IMG/VR virus record: IMGVR_UViG_3300020162_000708
Coordinates: 1-47,482 of that record
Length of the DNA stretch: 47,482 nucleotides
Direction: 5' to 3' (one strand)
Source: a virus
Under the pieces are notes generated by a model that was not told where the DNA came from, made no database searches, and saw only the letters and a program-made list of their open reading frames with translations. Below, piece by piece: positions 21,703-33,025 of the stretch. The stretch's first letter is position 1. Each line of letters starts with the position of its first letter. Position numbers and translations under genes: made by a program.

Positions 21703-21710
21703 AATAAATA
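21703..21710 (+). promoter_or_regulatory. Late promoter-like box with a very short leader
   Basis: AATAAATA (21703-21710). With the T4 spacing (start about 6 nt behind the box), RNA would begin only about 4 nt before the ATG at 21720, leaving no room for a Shine-Dalgarno. Confidence 0.5.
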
Positions 21711-21719
21711 TTTCTAAAA

Positions 21720-24700
21720 ATGCCAGCTAACGACATTGGTGCCATTTATACTCCTTCAATCTATGGAAGAACTTCATTTCCATTGAGACATGAAGGAGAT
21801 CCCATATTTTATAAAACATTTGATGGATCAGATTCTCGTATAGTAGGTATAACTTCAGACAAAATAAAAGTAATAAATCATTTCTTCAAAACTGGAGAAA
21901 AATTAGTATATAATTGTGGATCTGGCACCTCTATTGGAATAAGCACTTTAAGTCCAGGTTGGTCTAGTGGAATAGGTACTTTCCTACCAACAGTAGTTTA
22001 TTCAATAGTGTTAGACAAAGATAATATTAGAGTTGCATTGGCTTCAAGTTTAGCTCTAGATGGAAACTATGTTGATTTTAATACTTTAGGAATTGGAACA
22101 GTTCATAGTTTATTAGCAGAAAAACAAACTGCTAAAACTTTAATATCAATAGACAATGTAATTCAATCTCCAATTTCAGTTGGAGCTACTGTAGCAATAT
22201 CAACTTATAATAATACATCTTTAAGAATAGATCAGTTAAAAAATGTTAAATTAGGATCATTTTTGAAAATAAAATCAGAAATAGTAAAAATTTCTGCTAT
22301 TGATTATCAATTACAAACTGGAACCTATCCTGGATACAATGTATCTATTTCCAGAGGAACTGGTGTAATGGGAACCCCACAAATTAATTTTAATGATTCT
22401 ATAAAAAATGAATATGTAAGCGTGTTATCTGGAAATTATAATATAGTCAGGGACATTATTTATTTTGCAGATGCTCCATTAGAAGGAAAACGAATTAATA
22501 TAGTTGTTTCTGTCTCAAGTATAGATTTTGTAACTGATTCATTCTCATACTTTAGTGATGAAATTATTACTGGTTCTCAGTGTGTGTTTTATTCCGAAAA
22601 TCCACCAGTAGAACTTACAAATGGGGGAATATATTATTTAATTAGATCTGCTAATAATACATTCCAATTTGCAGAAAGTTTATTTGATTCATTTAATGGA
22701 GTTTTTGTAGAATTTTCTACTAATACTGGAAATGAATTTACAGTTCAAGATTTCCAACTTTTCTTAGTCCTTCCAAGAGAAAATAGTAGTTTTCATGGAA
22801 GAGTATTTTTAAGATCAAATTATGATGGAAATTATGTATTTGATGATGTATCAGAACAATTTACAGGAATAACAAGTTCATTTGAATTAAAAGTTTCTGG
22901 AATAAGCACTGTTGGAATTACAAGTGATAATGGAATAGTTTTAGTCAACAATGTATTCCAATATCCAGAATCTAGTGAAGCATTTGATTATAGGGAAGTT
23001 GGTATTGGAATTACCCCTACTCAAACTTTTATAGATTTTAAAGGATCAGCAGCATCTAAAACTTATGATGTCAATGTAAAAGGTCTTCCAAGAGGAGGAA
23101 TTATAGTTGGGTATGCAATCTCTAGCGGACTAAATTACTCACCCTTAAGACCAGCATCAGGGGTAGCTGTAGTATCTTCTGCTGGAACTATAACATCAGT
23201 AATTATTGGAAGTCCTGGATCTGGATATAGATCTGGAATTACAACATATTATGTTGAGTTTGAAGATGGAGAAGGTTATGGTAGTGGAGCTTTAGCAATT
23301 GCAACTCCAAATCCAGATGGTTTAATCTCCAGTATTGGAATTTTAACTGGAGGATCTGGATACAGATACAATGGTCTTTCAACATCTTTAACTGCCACAA
23401 TTAATGCATTAGATCCAAATGGAACTCCAATAGGGGTTGGGACAACATCAATATTTGGATCATTTAGAGGATCTCCAGTTAATTTATTAAACCCAGGATT
23501 TGTTAAAATTGAAAATGAAGTAATTCAATATACTGGAATTAATAATTCAACTAGTCAATTAACAGGAACTCTAAGAGGTCAATTTGATACTGTAGGAGCA
23601 GTTCACAACTCAGGAGTAACAGTAGAAAAATTTGAATTCTTCTACACTGCTAAATTTGATGCCCCATCTCCATATGAAAATGTACCATTATCAGGATCTT
23701 CAACTGGAGTAGGAGCTTCAGTTTCCTTTGACATTGATCCTGAAGGAAGAATAAAAGATTTGATATTTACCAATCGTGGATATAACTATAAAACTGAAAA
23801 TGTACTATTTCCATCTGGTACTATTGGAGTTGGAACACAAACCCAAGATGACAAATTAAAAATTACTATAAATGAAGTAGCAAAAGATGATTTTGCTGCT
23901 TGGAATATTGGACAGTTGTATAAATTAAATGATCTTACAGATAAAGTGAATGGAAGAAGAAAAGTATTTGTTCTTACTGAAACTATAGATGGAGAAATTA
24001 GAAGAACTAGTTTGGAGTCAGATCCTGGTTCAGACATAGATTTATCATACAATCTTCTAGTTTTTGTTAATGATATTTTACAGATACCAGATAAATCATA
24101 TACATTTCCAGGAGGATCTCAAATTATATTTACAGAACCTCCATCAAAAGGAAGTACAGTAAAAGTTTATTTTTACTTTGGATATTTTGGGGATGCAAAT
24201 TTATTCCAAAGTCAAACTGATGTTAAGGAGGGTGATAAATTAAGAATTCAAAGAGATATTTTTGAGGCTCCTCCATTTGAACAATTAGATAGAACTGCAA
24301 AAAGAGTAGTAAGCTCAGATACACTAAGAACTGAAGTATATTCTAATATTGGGTTGTCCGAAGAATCCTCTCAATTTAGATCTATTTCTTGGACTCCTCA
24401 GGTTGCTGATAAAATTATTAATGGAGAAATAGTTAGTAAGTCTAGACCAGAATGGAGATCTGGAATTACTAGTATATCAAAATTATCAATAAACACTACA
24501 GTTGGAATAGTTACAGTTGCTATTAGTACATCTCCAGGAACATTTAATGGAATAGGTACAAATATAATTGGAATCAATACTAATGCTGGTATTGGTAGTT
24601 TGGTTCAAGTTGGAGATTATGCAGAAGGATCTTACATTGGGGTTGGAGTAACTATTGTATCAATAGGATCTAGCATTATTAATATAGGATCTCCAGGAAT

Positions 24701-24788
24701 TTCTACTAATTACCTTGGGGATACATCATATTCAAGTTCACCAGCAGGAATCAACACTATTCCTTTAACTTTTTATAGGATCAGCTAA
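21720..24788 (+). CDS. Virion structural protein, tail/baseplate (1022 aa)
   Basis: A 1022-residue, beta-rich, Ser/Gly-rich protein with no enzyme motif. It starts MPANDIGAIYTPSIYGRTSF; proteins with this kind of start are, as far as I recall, structural proteins of marine T4-like phages. About residues 475-560 hold two copies of the GxGY module (ITSVIIGSPGSGYRSG and ISSIGILTGGSGYRYNG). Lies between the giant protein and gp8, so a wedge or fibre-attachment subunit is likely. Confidence 0.7.
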   Translation: MPANDIGAIYTPSIYGRTSFPLRHEGDPIFYKTFDGSDSRIVGITSDKIKVINHFFKTGEKLVYNCGSGTSIGISTLSPGWSSGIGTFLPTVVYSIVLDKDNIRVALASSLALDGNYVDFNTLGIGTVHSLLAEKQTAKTLISIDNVIQSPISVGATVAISTYNNTSLRIDQLKNVKLGSFLKIKSEIVKISAIDYQLQTGTYPGYNVSISRGTGVMGTPQINFNDSIKNEYVSVLSGNYNIVRDIIYFADAPLEGKRINIVVSVSSIDFVTDSFSYFSDEIITGSQCVFYSENPPVELTNGGIYYLIRSANNTFQFAESLFDSFNGVFVEFSTNTGNEFTVQDFQLFLVLPRENSSFHGRVFLRSNYDGNYVFDDVSEQFTGITSSFELKVSGISTVGITSDNGIVLVNNVFQYPESSEAFDYREVGIGITPTQTFIDFKGSAASKTYDVNVKGLPRGGIIVGYAISSGLNYSPLRPASGVAVVSSAGTITSVIIGSPGSGYRSGITTYYVEFEDGEGYGSGALAIATPNPDGLISSIGILTGGSGYRYNGLSTSLTATINALDPNGTPIGVGTTSIFGSFRGSPVNLLNPGFVKIENEVIQYTGINNSTSQLTGTLRGQFDTVGAVHNSGVTVEKFEFFYTAKFDAPSPYENVPLSGSSTGVGASVSFDIDPEGRIKDLIFTNRGYNYKTENVLFPSGTIGVGTQTQDDKLKITINEVAKDDFAAWNIGQLYKLNDLTDKVNGRRKVFVLTETIDGEIRRTSLESDPGSDIDLSYNLLVFVNDILQIPDKSYTFPGGSQIIFTEPPSKGSTVKVYFYFGYFGDANLFQSQTDVKEGDKLRIQRDIFEAPPFEQLDRTAKRVVSSDTLRTEVYSNIGLSEESSQFRSISWTPQVADKIINGEIVSKSRPEWRSGITSISKLSINTTVGIVTVAISTSPGTFNGIGTNIIGINTNAGIGSLVQVGDYAEGSYIGVGVTIVSIGSSIINIGSPGISTNYLGDTSYSSSPAGINTIPLTFYRIS

Positions 24789-24794
24789 TAAATA
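24787..24794 (+). promoter_or_regulatory. Late promoter-like box
   Basis: AATAAATA (24787-24794) overlaps the stop of the preceding gene and lies 20 nt before the gp8 start. Similar place and form to the other late boxes of the structural block. Confidence 0.5.
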
Positions 24795-24814
24795 ACAATA
24801 AAGTATAATATCAA

Positions 24815-26356
24815 ATGTCAGCAATTATAACTGATAACTTAAGATTACTAAACTGCTCTAATTTTATAAATGATGTAAAAACTGGCAGTTATTACATATT
24901 CTTGGGTCTTCCAAATGCATCTGCATTAGATTCTAATTGGGATAATGTTCCTCCAGATCCTATTGATAGTGGTCTATATTTAAATTCTTATAGAGATACT
25001 ATACTTGGTGTTAAAAAGATTACTGCATCTGATATAATTAGAGTAATCCCAAAAAATCAATGGATAGGTGGAAGAAAATATGATATGTATAGGCACGACT
25101 ATAGTGTTTATAATATATCCCCAGTAACTTCAGCTACTAGATTATATGATTCTTTGTATTACATTATTAATAGTGAATTTAGAGTTTATATTTGTATTAA
25201 TAATGGATCTGCCCCATCTAATGCAAACAAAGGAGTAGTCTCAACCGAAGAACCTATTCATACAGATGTATCCCCCAGAAAAGAAAGTGATGGATATGTT
25301 TGGAAATATCTATACACATTAAATCCTGCAGATGTTTTAAAATTTGATTCTACAGATTACATTAGTGTTCCAAATGATTGGACAACTACTACTAATGCAG
25401 AAATCTCTAGAATTAGAAATAATTCATTCAATGGAAAAATAGAAACTATTTTAATAGAAAAACAAGCTCAGTATAATTTTTTTGGAACTTTAACTGGAGT
25501 TCCAATTAAAGGTGATGGATTTGGTGGAGAAGCTAGCGTAACATTTGATGAGGAATCAAGACCTGTTTCAGTTGAAGTTACTAATGGTGGATTTGAATAT
25601 ACTTATGCCACATTAGATTTAGATTCTGTAATTCCACCACTAAGTGGAGAAAAGGCAATTTTTAATGTCATGATTCCTCCATCTGGAGGACATGGAAGAG
25701 ATATCTATAATGAATTGGGTTCAAATAGAGTTTTAATTTATAGTAGAATTGAGAATGATTCAACTAATCCAGATTTTATAGTAGGAAATCAGTTTTCAAG
25801 AGTTGGTATAATTAAAAATGTTAAAACTTTTGGATCTAATTCTAATTTTACAGATAGCACTGGATCTGGAGTATATGCTGCAAAAATGAATATCGCTACT
25901 ATTACTGAATCTTTAGATTCTAAAATGACTCAAGCATCAACCAATGCTCAAGGAAATTTAGTTAGCTTTGATTCCACAACAAAAGTTCTGAGGTACATTC
26001 AACCAAGAACTAATTACATGGATAATTATGTTACTGGAAATGTAATTACAATAGATTATAGTTATTCTAAAAGTGTAAGTGGAATTCAATCTGCCACAAC
26101 ATATGACCAGAATGAATTTGATAACTCAACTCCAATTCAAATAGGAAGTAATTTATATTCAATAGATACTACATTTACTGGAAGTTCTGTAACTGTTGGA
26201 TCTGTCACATATTATCTTGGTCAAAGTTTTGGATCAGGTCTATCTGGACCAGACATAAATATAAAGAGTGGTGAGATTATCTATGTTGACAATAGATCTT
26301 CAGTAACTAGAGCATCACAGCAAAGAGAAGACATTAAAATTGTTTTAGAATTCTAA
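24815..26356 (+). CDS. 8: Baseplate wedge protein gp8
   Basis: A 513-residue protein, longer than T4 gp8 (334). The N-terminal half, with YYIFLGLPNASALDSNWDN and ESDGYVWKYLYTLNPADVLKF, is typical of cyanophage gp8. A GxxY module (VEVTNGGFEYTYA) lies in the middle. gp8 dimers connect gp7/gp10 with gp6 in the wedge. The gene has a late box in front and a 4-nt gap to the next gene. Confidence 0.85.
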   Translation: MSAIITDNLRLLNCSNFINDVKTGSYYIFLGLPNASALDSNWDNVPPDPIDSGLYLNSYRDTILGVKKITASDIIRVIPKNQWIGGRKYDMYRHDYSVYNISPVTSATRLYDSLYYIINSEFRVYICINNGSAPSNANKGVVSTEEPIHTDVSPRKESDGYVWKYLYTLNPADVLKFDSTDYISVPNDWTTTTNAEISRIRNNSFNGKIETILIEKQAQYNFFGTLTGVPIKGDGFGGEASVTFDEESRPVSVEVTNGGFEYTYATLDLDSVIPPLSGEKAIFNVMIPPSGGHGRDIYNELGSNRVLIYSRIENDSTNPDFIVGNQFSRVGIIKNVKTFGSNSNFTDSTGSGVYAAKMNIATITESLDSKMTQASTNAQGNLVSFDSTTKVLRYIQPRTNYMDNYVTGNVITIDYSYSKSVSGIQSATTYDQNEFDNSTPIQIGSNLYSIDTTFTGSSVTVGSVTYYLGQSFGSGLSGPDINIKSGEIIYVDNRSSVTRASQQREDIKIVLEF

Positions 26357-26360
26357 GAAA

Positions 26361-29300
26361 ATGCCCCAAAGTACAAATTTAAATAGAAGTCCATATTATG
26401 ACGACTTCAATGCATCTAAGAACTATTATAAAGTTCTTTTTAAGCCAGGTGTTACAGTACAGACAAGGGAATTAACAACTTTACAATCAATTTTACAAAA
26501 CCAAATCGAAAGATTTGGAAGTAAATTTTTTAGTAATGGTGGAGTTGTAGTTCCTGGAGCAGTTGCTTATGATTCTACATACAATGCAATAGAATTAAAT
26601 AATTCATTCAAAGGACTTGATGTAGAAGAATATTTTAATCAATTAGTTGGGAAAATAATAAGAGGATCTACTACAGGAATAACTGCTAAAGTAGTTAAAG
26701 TACTGTCTAGATTAGAGTCTGATAGAGAAAATACTACATTATATGTAAAATATCAAACTTCTTCTCCTGATAATTTTGAGACTGAAATATTTCAAAATGG
26801 GGAAGAGATTACAACAACAGAAGACATTATATTGGGTGCTGGATTTATTTTTGCTGGTGAATCCGTTGCAAGTCTAGCAAATCCAATTGGAAGAGATGCA
26901 ACTTCAGTTGGATCTGCTGCATCAATAGAGGAAGGAGTATTCTTTATCAGAGGATACTTTGTAAATGTAGAAAAAGAAACTATTATATTAGATCAATACA
27001 CGAATACTCCTACTTATAGAGTAGGTCTAAGTATTTCCGAAATTATAAATGATTCTAATGATGATTCATCATTAAATGATAATGCTCAAGGATTTTCTAA
27101 TTTTGCAGCTCCTGGAGCAGATAGATTTTCTATTAAATTATCATTATCAAAAAAATCAGTAGATGATTATAATGATGATGATTTTGTAGAACTTTTCAGA
27201 GTAGAGAATGGAATAGTAAGAAAAATTAAGGCAGATACTAAAGAAACCTTTATCACTGATGTTTTAGCTAGAAGAACATTTGATGAATCTGGCAATTATT
27301 CAATCACTGGATATTTTGTCAGCGCTTTAGAATCTTTAAATAATGGATATGGAAATAACGGAATTTATTCTGATGGACAAAAAACATCTAGTGGATCAGT
27401 ACCATCAGATGATTTAGCAGTATTAAGAGTTTCGCCAGGAAAATCATATGTTAAAGGATATGAAGTAGGTACTGTAGAAACTATTGTAGATTATCCAAAG
27501 CCAAGAACTACAAAAGCAGTAGAATCATCATCTACCACGTTTTTTGCTGGAGATGTTTTTAGAGTTAATAATGTAATAAATTCTCCTAAGATAGGATTAA
27601 CTACAACTGGAATAATCTCACTATATGATTCTAGATTAGAAAATCAAGTATCTACTGGCACCACTATTGGATTTGCTAGAGTTTATGATTTTGAATCAAA
27701 CAATACTTCTTATGAAAATCCATCAAGTCAATTTAATTTAAGACTTTTTGATATTCAAACATATACTAATATAGTATCAACAACTGGAATTGGATCTGCA
27801 GTTTTAGTAGGTACATATGTAGAAGGGTCAAATACTAGTGCATCAGGATTTGTAAAATCCGTTTCCAACAATCAATTATCTTTATATCAAGTATCTGGCA
27901 AGTTTTCTAAAAATGAAACTTTAGTATTTGATGGTATAACAAGTAGCAATTCAATTGGAACTGTAACTGATTACTCTATTAATGATGTTAAATCAATTTC
28001 AGATTCAAACAATTTTGTATGTGATACTGTATTAACAGAAACTACCCCACTAACTGGACCCTTTGATGTTTCTGTTTATTCTCCAACTGGAATAGCAACT
28101 ATTACAAAAAATAATGGGGATACATTTGCAGGATCATTGAAACTTGGAGATGTTATTTCATATGATACTGCAGGAGCAACAAACTCCATTTTTACTAAGA
28201 TAGTTTCTATTGCTGCTACAAAAAATAAAATTACAGTTACTGGGGTTTCTACAGTAACCAATGTTTGTAGTGGAAATATTGGAGTGGGAACTTACTCACT
28301 ACAAACTTTAAATTTAAAAAGACCTCAAATATTTAATTCTGGAGAATCTTCTTTATATTCTCAATTAAATAATTCTAATATTTCAAATGTAAACTTTTTA
28401 AATTCCAGTGTTTATGTAAAGAGAGAGTATAGTGGTCTTACTAAGTCTGCAACAACTTTAACTTTACCTTCTCTTTCTGGAACTGACTATGTTTATTCTG
28501 GGTTTGACGAAGAAAGATATATTGTAATAAATGCAGATGGAACCCTTGAAAATTTAACAAATTCAACATTTACCATAACTAATGGTGGTAAAAATGCTGA
28601 ATTTACTAATTTAAGTGCAGTATCTGGACCATGCAGAGCAATAACTACTCAAATTAAATCTAATGTTACTGCAAAGCAGAAGAAGTTAAACAGATGCTCT
28701 ACAATAACAATAGATAGAACAAAATATTCAACTCCAAAAAATGTTGGATTGGGATATACTAGCATTTATGGAGTAAGAGTAGAAGACACTCAAATTAGTT
28801 TAAATGCTCCAGATGTAATTCAAATTCAAGCAGTATATGAATCATCTAATACTTCAGCACCAACTGTACCTTGGATAGCTTTAACTGGAATTGAAAGTCC
28901 AAGTAGCACAACCACTGATTTAATATTAGGTGAATTAGTTGTAGGAGAAACCAGTGGAGCGGTAGCAGTATATGCAGAGCAAAGAGGATCAACTCAAATT
29001 TATTTAATTTATAAAACTCAACAAACATTTCAAGTATCTGAAACAGTAAGATTTAAAGAAAGTGGAGTTAGTGCAGTTGTTGGAGTGGTTGAATATGGAG
29101 ACAAAAATATACTAGATGAATTTACTTTAGATAATGGACAAAGGAAGCAATATTATGATTATTCTAGAATAGTAAGAAAACTATCTGCAAAAGAACCTTT
29201 TGGAAGATTGAAAGTTTATTTTGATTACTTTAGTTTTGAACCTAGTGATTCTGGAGATTTAATTTCAGTCAATAGTTATCCAAACTTCATTTATGGAAAG

Positions 29301-32300
29301 TCTATTCCAACATATGATGGTATAAGAAATACTGATACTATAGACATCAGACCTAGAGTTGGTAGTTATGCTATTGAAACAAAGTTAAGTCCTTTTGATT
29401 TTACATCAAGGTCATTTAATTCTAGTGGCAATAATTCATCCCAAATACTGGCATCTGGAGAAAGTATTATCTTTGATTATGATTTCTACTTACCAAGAAC
29501 TGACAAATTAATTTTAGATAGAGAAGGTAACTTTAATATTGTTTTTGGGGATCCAAGTGAGACTCCAATTGCACCATCAGTTTCATTGGAAACTTTAGAA
29601 GTAGCTACTATAATTAGTTCTCCTTATGTTTATGATATAAATTCTGGGAATGAGGTTGTAGTTGTTCTTAAAGATAATAAGAGATATACAATGTCTGATT
29701 TAAGAGACATTGAAAATAGAGTTACTGGACTAGAGTTCTATACCACACTGTCTTTACTAGAAACATCTACTCAAAATTTATTAATTGAGGATGAAAATGG
29801 ACTCAACAGATTTAAATCTGGATTTTTTGTAGATAGTTTTAGAGATTATTCAGCATCAGATACTCAAGATCCTTCTTATAGTGCAGATATTTCTAATGAA
29901 ACTTTAAAACCACAAAAAGAAGGAAATAGAATAGATCTATCACTATTGTCAACTGACAGTGAGTATTCTATAGAAACTATTAATATAAATGATACTCCAT
30001 CAAATAATATCAAAAGAACTGGAACTATATTATCATTAAATTACAATGAAGTAAAATATTTTGAGCAACCTTTTGCAAGTAGAGTTGTCAGTGTGAACCC
30101 ATACAACATTACTACTTGGATTGGAAATCTTAAATTAAATCCAGCATATGATCACTGGCAAGTTTATGTAAATCAAGATAACTGGATTCCAAATTTTGGT
30201 AGACGTGGGCAGGTTGAAGTAGCTGCAGTTCTTTATACTAGCATTCCATATATGAGATCAAGGAACATTAAGTTCACTGCCACTAGATTAAAGCCAACAA
30301 CTAGATTTAATTTTGTATTTGGGGGATTAAATTTTTCAGAAGGATCTACTTCAGTATTTCCAAAATTGATAGAAATAACTAGTGTTTCTGGATCTTTCCA
30401 AGTTGGTGAAACAATTTACATTACCAATGGAGTTGATACTTGTGTTTCTAGATTATGCGCACCAAATCACAAACAAGGTCCAATAGATAATCCTTCCACA
30501 AAGTATGTAATTAATCCATATTCCCCAACTGTAGGAATTTCTACATTATATGGACCCCAATCATCTTTCCTAAACATAGATATAGAAACCTTATCACAAC
30601 CTTTCCCATCTCAATATTGGGGAAATATTAAAAAAGGTTCTAGAATATATGGACTAACAAGTAAAGCAACAGCTATAGTAGCAGATAATAGATTAATTAC
30701 TGACGATAATGGAACTGTTCAGGGGTCAATTTGGATTCCTCCAAATGCACTGACAAGTGGATCAGTTACAGCTAAAATATCCCAACCAATATTAGGAATT
30801 CCAGGAGAATCATCAAGTTCAGCAGAAACTTCTTATTTTACTGCAGGAACTTTAATTACAACTGTTAGAAACATTTTCTATGATCCACTTGCTCAAACTT
30901 TTGTGGTTGATGATGAAAATGGAATCATACCTACTTCTGTAGATGTATTCTTTGCACAAAAAGATTCCTCTGTTCCAGTAACTTTACAAATAAGAGAAAC
31001 TGTAAATGGGTATCCAGGGGGATCAAACAGTATAGTAGGAGGTTTAGGAGGATTAGAAAAAGTATTATTACCAAATCAAGTTAATACTAGTACTAATGGA
31101 TTAACATCAACTACATTTACTTTTGACACCTTGATAAGACTTGAAGGTGGTAAAGAATATGCAATAGTATTGCTATCAGATTCTGATGCTTACACAGTAT
31201 GGCATTCTAGAATAGGGGAAGTTGAAATTAGCACTACTAATCAAAATGAACTTGGTAAAATTATTATCAATAAGCAACCATCTATGGGAACTTTATTCAA
31301 GTCTCAAAATGGTGCAACATGGGTTCCAAGTCCAGAAGATGATCTTAAATTTACATTAAAGAGAGCAGAGTTTATTTTAAATTCTGCAACTGCAAGGTTC
31401 TATAATGCAAAAATATCAACAAGATCTCAAGAAAGAAATCTTCAAAATAATCCTATAGTTGCAATTTCAACTTTAGGAGAATCTCCTGTTAATACTGGAA
31501 GATATGTGTTAGTATTCCATCCAAATCATGGTTTACATGCAGTAGGAAGTAAAGTTGAAATTATAGGGGTACAAAGTGATACTCTTCCTGAAAAATTAAC
31601 AGTTGGTTATGGAATTACTGATACTGGAGCAATTAGTATAGGAAATACATCAATATATGGAACATATAATGGATCTCTAGTTAATGCCACAAATCCAGGA
31701 TACATAAAAATTGACGATGAGATTATTAGATATGAGGCAGTTACAACTAATCAACTACTTAATATTACTAGATCTCAATTTAGCAGTATAAGTTTACCAC
31801 ATGAAATAAATTCATTAGTATATAAGTATGAATTTAATGGTGTTCCATTAACTAAGATCAATACAACACATACAATAGTTTCTTCTCCTAAACCAACATT
31901 AGATAGTTATTATGTTCAAGTTTCTGCAGGAAGCACATTTACTGATATAAAATCTGGAGGAGGTTCTGATGTATATGCCTCAAAGAATCAACAGTTTAAC
32001 ACTCTTTCAATTAATGAAGTTTTCACAACTTCATTTAATAAGACTTCTGTTTCTGGAAGAATTAGAACTATTTCATCTTCTAGTGTTGATGGGCAAGAGG
32101 CGTCTTATGTTGATCAAGGATTTGAAGATATTGATGTGAATGAAACTACTGTGTTCCCAACAGTTAGAATGGTTGCATCAAAGGAAAATGAAACTGATTT
32201 TATCAATCCTACTGAATTCCCTGGATCAAAATCATTTACTTTAGAATTAACTTTAAGCACTCAAGATACTAAACTATCCCCATTAATTGATTTAGAGCAG

Positions 32301-32789
32301 ACTTATGTATCTACTGAAATTAATAGAATTAATCAACCAGTAGGCATTAGCTCATACTCAACAGATTCTAGAGTAAATTCTAATTTAGATGATCCTCATG
32401 CATTTGTTCATGTGTCAACTAGAATAGACCTTCAGGAAAGTGCAAATTCATTAAAAGTTCTTTGTGCTGCAATAAGAGATTCTAATTCAGACTTCAGAGT
32501 TCTATATAAAATCTTCAGAAATGATGTTGCAGATGAAGATCAAGTGTGGCAATTATTCCCAGGATATCTAAATCTAGATGTAAATGGAATAGTTATAGAT
32601 GAAGATAATAATGATGGAAGACCTGATTCAAATGTTCCATCAAGTAGATTGGGAGAATATAGAGATTATTCATTCACTGAAGATAATCTTCCAACATTTA
32701 CTGGATTCCAAATTAAAATTGTTGGAAGTAGTACATCACAAGCAACTGCTCCAATAATCAAAGATTTGAGAGCAATTGCATTAAAATGA
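26361..32789 (+). CDS. Giant tail/baseplate structural protein, DUF4815 type (2142 aa)
   Basis: The N-terminus (NRSPYYDDFNASKNYYKVLF, PGVTVQTRELTTLQSILQNQ, FSNGGVVVPGA) is the signature of the DUF4815 family of phage tail proteins. A later part, about 1500-1680 (YDPLAQTFVVDD, VTLQIRETVNGYPGG, EYAIVLLSDSDAYTVWHSRI), is a typical receptor-side beta domain. It lies between gp8 and the neck genes, where T4 has gp9-gp12; a gp10-like or fibre-base role is inferred. The last bases overlap the next start (ATGA). Confidence 0.75.
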   Translation: MPQSTNLNRSPYYDDFNASKNYYKVLFKPGVTVQTRELTTLQSILQNQIERFGSKFFSNGGVVVPGAVAYDSTYNAIELNNSFKGLDVEEYFNQLVGKIIRGSTTGITAKVVKVLSRLESDRENTTLYVKYQTSSPDNFETEIFQNGEEITTTEDIILGAGFIFAGESVASLANPIGRDATSVGSAASIEEGVFFIRGYFVNVEKETIILDQYTNTPTYRVGLSISEIINDSNDDSSLNDNAQGFSNFAAPGADRFSIKLSLSKKSVDDYNDDDFVELFRVENGIVRKIKADTKETFITDVLARRTFDESGNYSITGYFVSALESLNNGYGNNGIYSDGQKTSSGSVPSDDLAVLRVSPGKSYVKGYEVGTVETIVDYPKPRTTKAVESSSTTFFAGDVFRVNNVINSPKIGLTTTGIISLYDSRLENQVSTGTTIGFARVYDFESNNTSYENPSSQFNLRLFDIQTYTNIVSTTGIGSAVLVGTYVEGSNTSASGFVKSVSNNQLSLYQVSGKFSKNETLVFDGITSSNSIGTVTDYSINDVKSISDSNNFVCDTVLTETTPLTGPFDVSVYSPTGIATITKNNGDTFAGSLKLGDVISYDTAGATNSIFTKIVSIAATKNKITVTGVSTVTNVCSGNIGVGTYSLQTLNLKRPQIFNSGESSLYSQLNNSNISNVNFLNSSVYVKREYSGLTKSATTLTLPSLSGTDYVYSGFDEERYIVINADGTLENLTNSTFTITNGGKNAEFTNLSAVSGPCRAITTQIKSNVTAKQKKLNRCSTITIDRTKYSTPKNVGLGYTSIYGVRVEDTQISLNAPDVIQIQAVYESSNTSAPTVPWIALTGIESPSSTTTDLILGELVVGETSGAVAVYAEQRGSTQIYLIYKTQQTFQVSETVRFKESGVSAVVGVVEYGDKNILDEFTLDNGQRKQYYDYSRIVRKLSAKEPFGRLKVYFDYFSFEPSDSGDLISVNSYPNFIYGKSIPTYDGIRNTDTIDIRPRVGSYAIETKLSPFDFTSRSFNSSGNNSSQILASGESIIFDYDFYLPRTDKLILDREGNFNIVFGDPSETPIAPSVSLETLEVATIISSPYVYDINSGNEVVVVLKDNKRYTMSDLRDIENRVTGLEFYTTLSLLETSTQNLLIEDENGLNRFKSGFFVDSFRDYSASDTQDPSYSADISNETLKPQKEGNRIDLSLLSTDSEYSIETININDTPSNNIKRTGTILSLNYNEVKYFEQPFASRVVSVNPYNITTWIGNLKLNPAYDHWQVYVNQDNWIPNFGRRGQVEVAAVLYTSIPYMRSRNIKFTATRLKPTTRFNFVFGGLNFSEGSTSVFPKLIEITSVSGSFQVGETIYITNGVDTCVSRLCAPNHKQGPIDNPSTKYVINPYSPTVGISTLYGPQSSFLNIDIETLSQPFPSQYWGNIKKGSRIYGLTSKATAIVADNRLITDDNGTVQGSIWIPPNALTSGSVTAKISQPILGIPGESSSSAETSYFTAGTLITTVRNIFYDPLAQTFVVDDENGIIPTSVDVFFAQKDSSVPVTLQIRETVNGYPGGSNSIVGGLGGLEKVLLPNQVNTSTNGLTSTTFTFDTLIRLEGGKEYAIVLLSDSDAYTVWHSRIGEVEISTTNQNELGKIIINKQPSMGTLFKSQNGATWVPSPEDDLKFTLKRAEFILNSATARFYNAKISTRSQERNLQNNPIVAISTLGESPVNTGRYVLVFHPNHGLHAVGSKVEIIGVQSDTLPEKLTVGYGITDTGAISIGNTSIYGTYNGSLVNATNPGYIKIDDEIIRYEAVTTNQLLNITRSQFSSISLPHEINSLVYKYEFNGVPLTKINTTHTIVSSPKPTLDSYYVQVSAGSTFTDIKSGGGSDVYASKNQQFNTLSINEVFTTSFNKTSVSGRIRTISSSSVDGQEASYVDQGFEDIDVNETTVFPTVRMVASKENETDFINPTEFPGSKSFTLELTLSTQDTKLSPLIDLEQTYVSTEINRINQPVGISSYSTDSRVNSNLDDPHAFVHVSTRIDLQESANSLKVLCAAIRDSNSDFRVLYKIFRNDVADEDQVWQLFPGYLNLDVNGIVIDEDNNDGRPDSNVPSSRLGEYRDYSFTEDNLPTFTGFQIKIVGSSTSQATAPIIKDLRAIALK

Positions 32790-33025
32790 TAAATGAAAAC
32801 ATAAAATATGCAAAAGTTGAAGGGCATCCAAATTTATTAAGAGATCTTTCTACTAATGCAATTGTTAATACAGATTCTATTTCATCTGGACATTATACTA
32901 TGTTGAAAAATAGAAAGATCTCAGAGAAAAATAGAATAGACAACCTTGAGTCTGAGTTATTTGAATTAAAATCTTCTATTAATGAAATAAAATGTTTATT
33001 GAAGGATTTAGTTAATGGATCATGA
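32786..33025 (+). CDS. Small coiled-coil structural-block protein (79 aa)
   Basis: Coupled to the giant gene by ATGA. The N-terminal part (KYAKVEGHPNLLRDLSTNAI, then VNTDS) is a pattern I recall from cyanophages between the tail genes and gp13; the C-terminal half is a coiled coil (RIDNLESELFELKSSINEIK). Possibly a virion or chaperone-like small protein; function unknown. Confidence 0.7.
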   Translation: MINENIKYAKVEGHPNLLRDLSTNAIVNTDSISSGHYTMLKNRKISEKNRIDNLESELFELKSSINEIKCLLKDLVNGS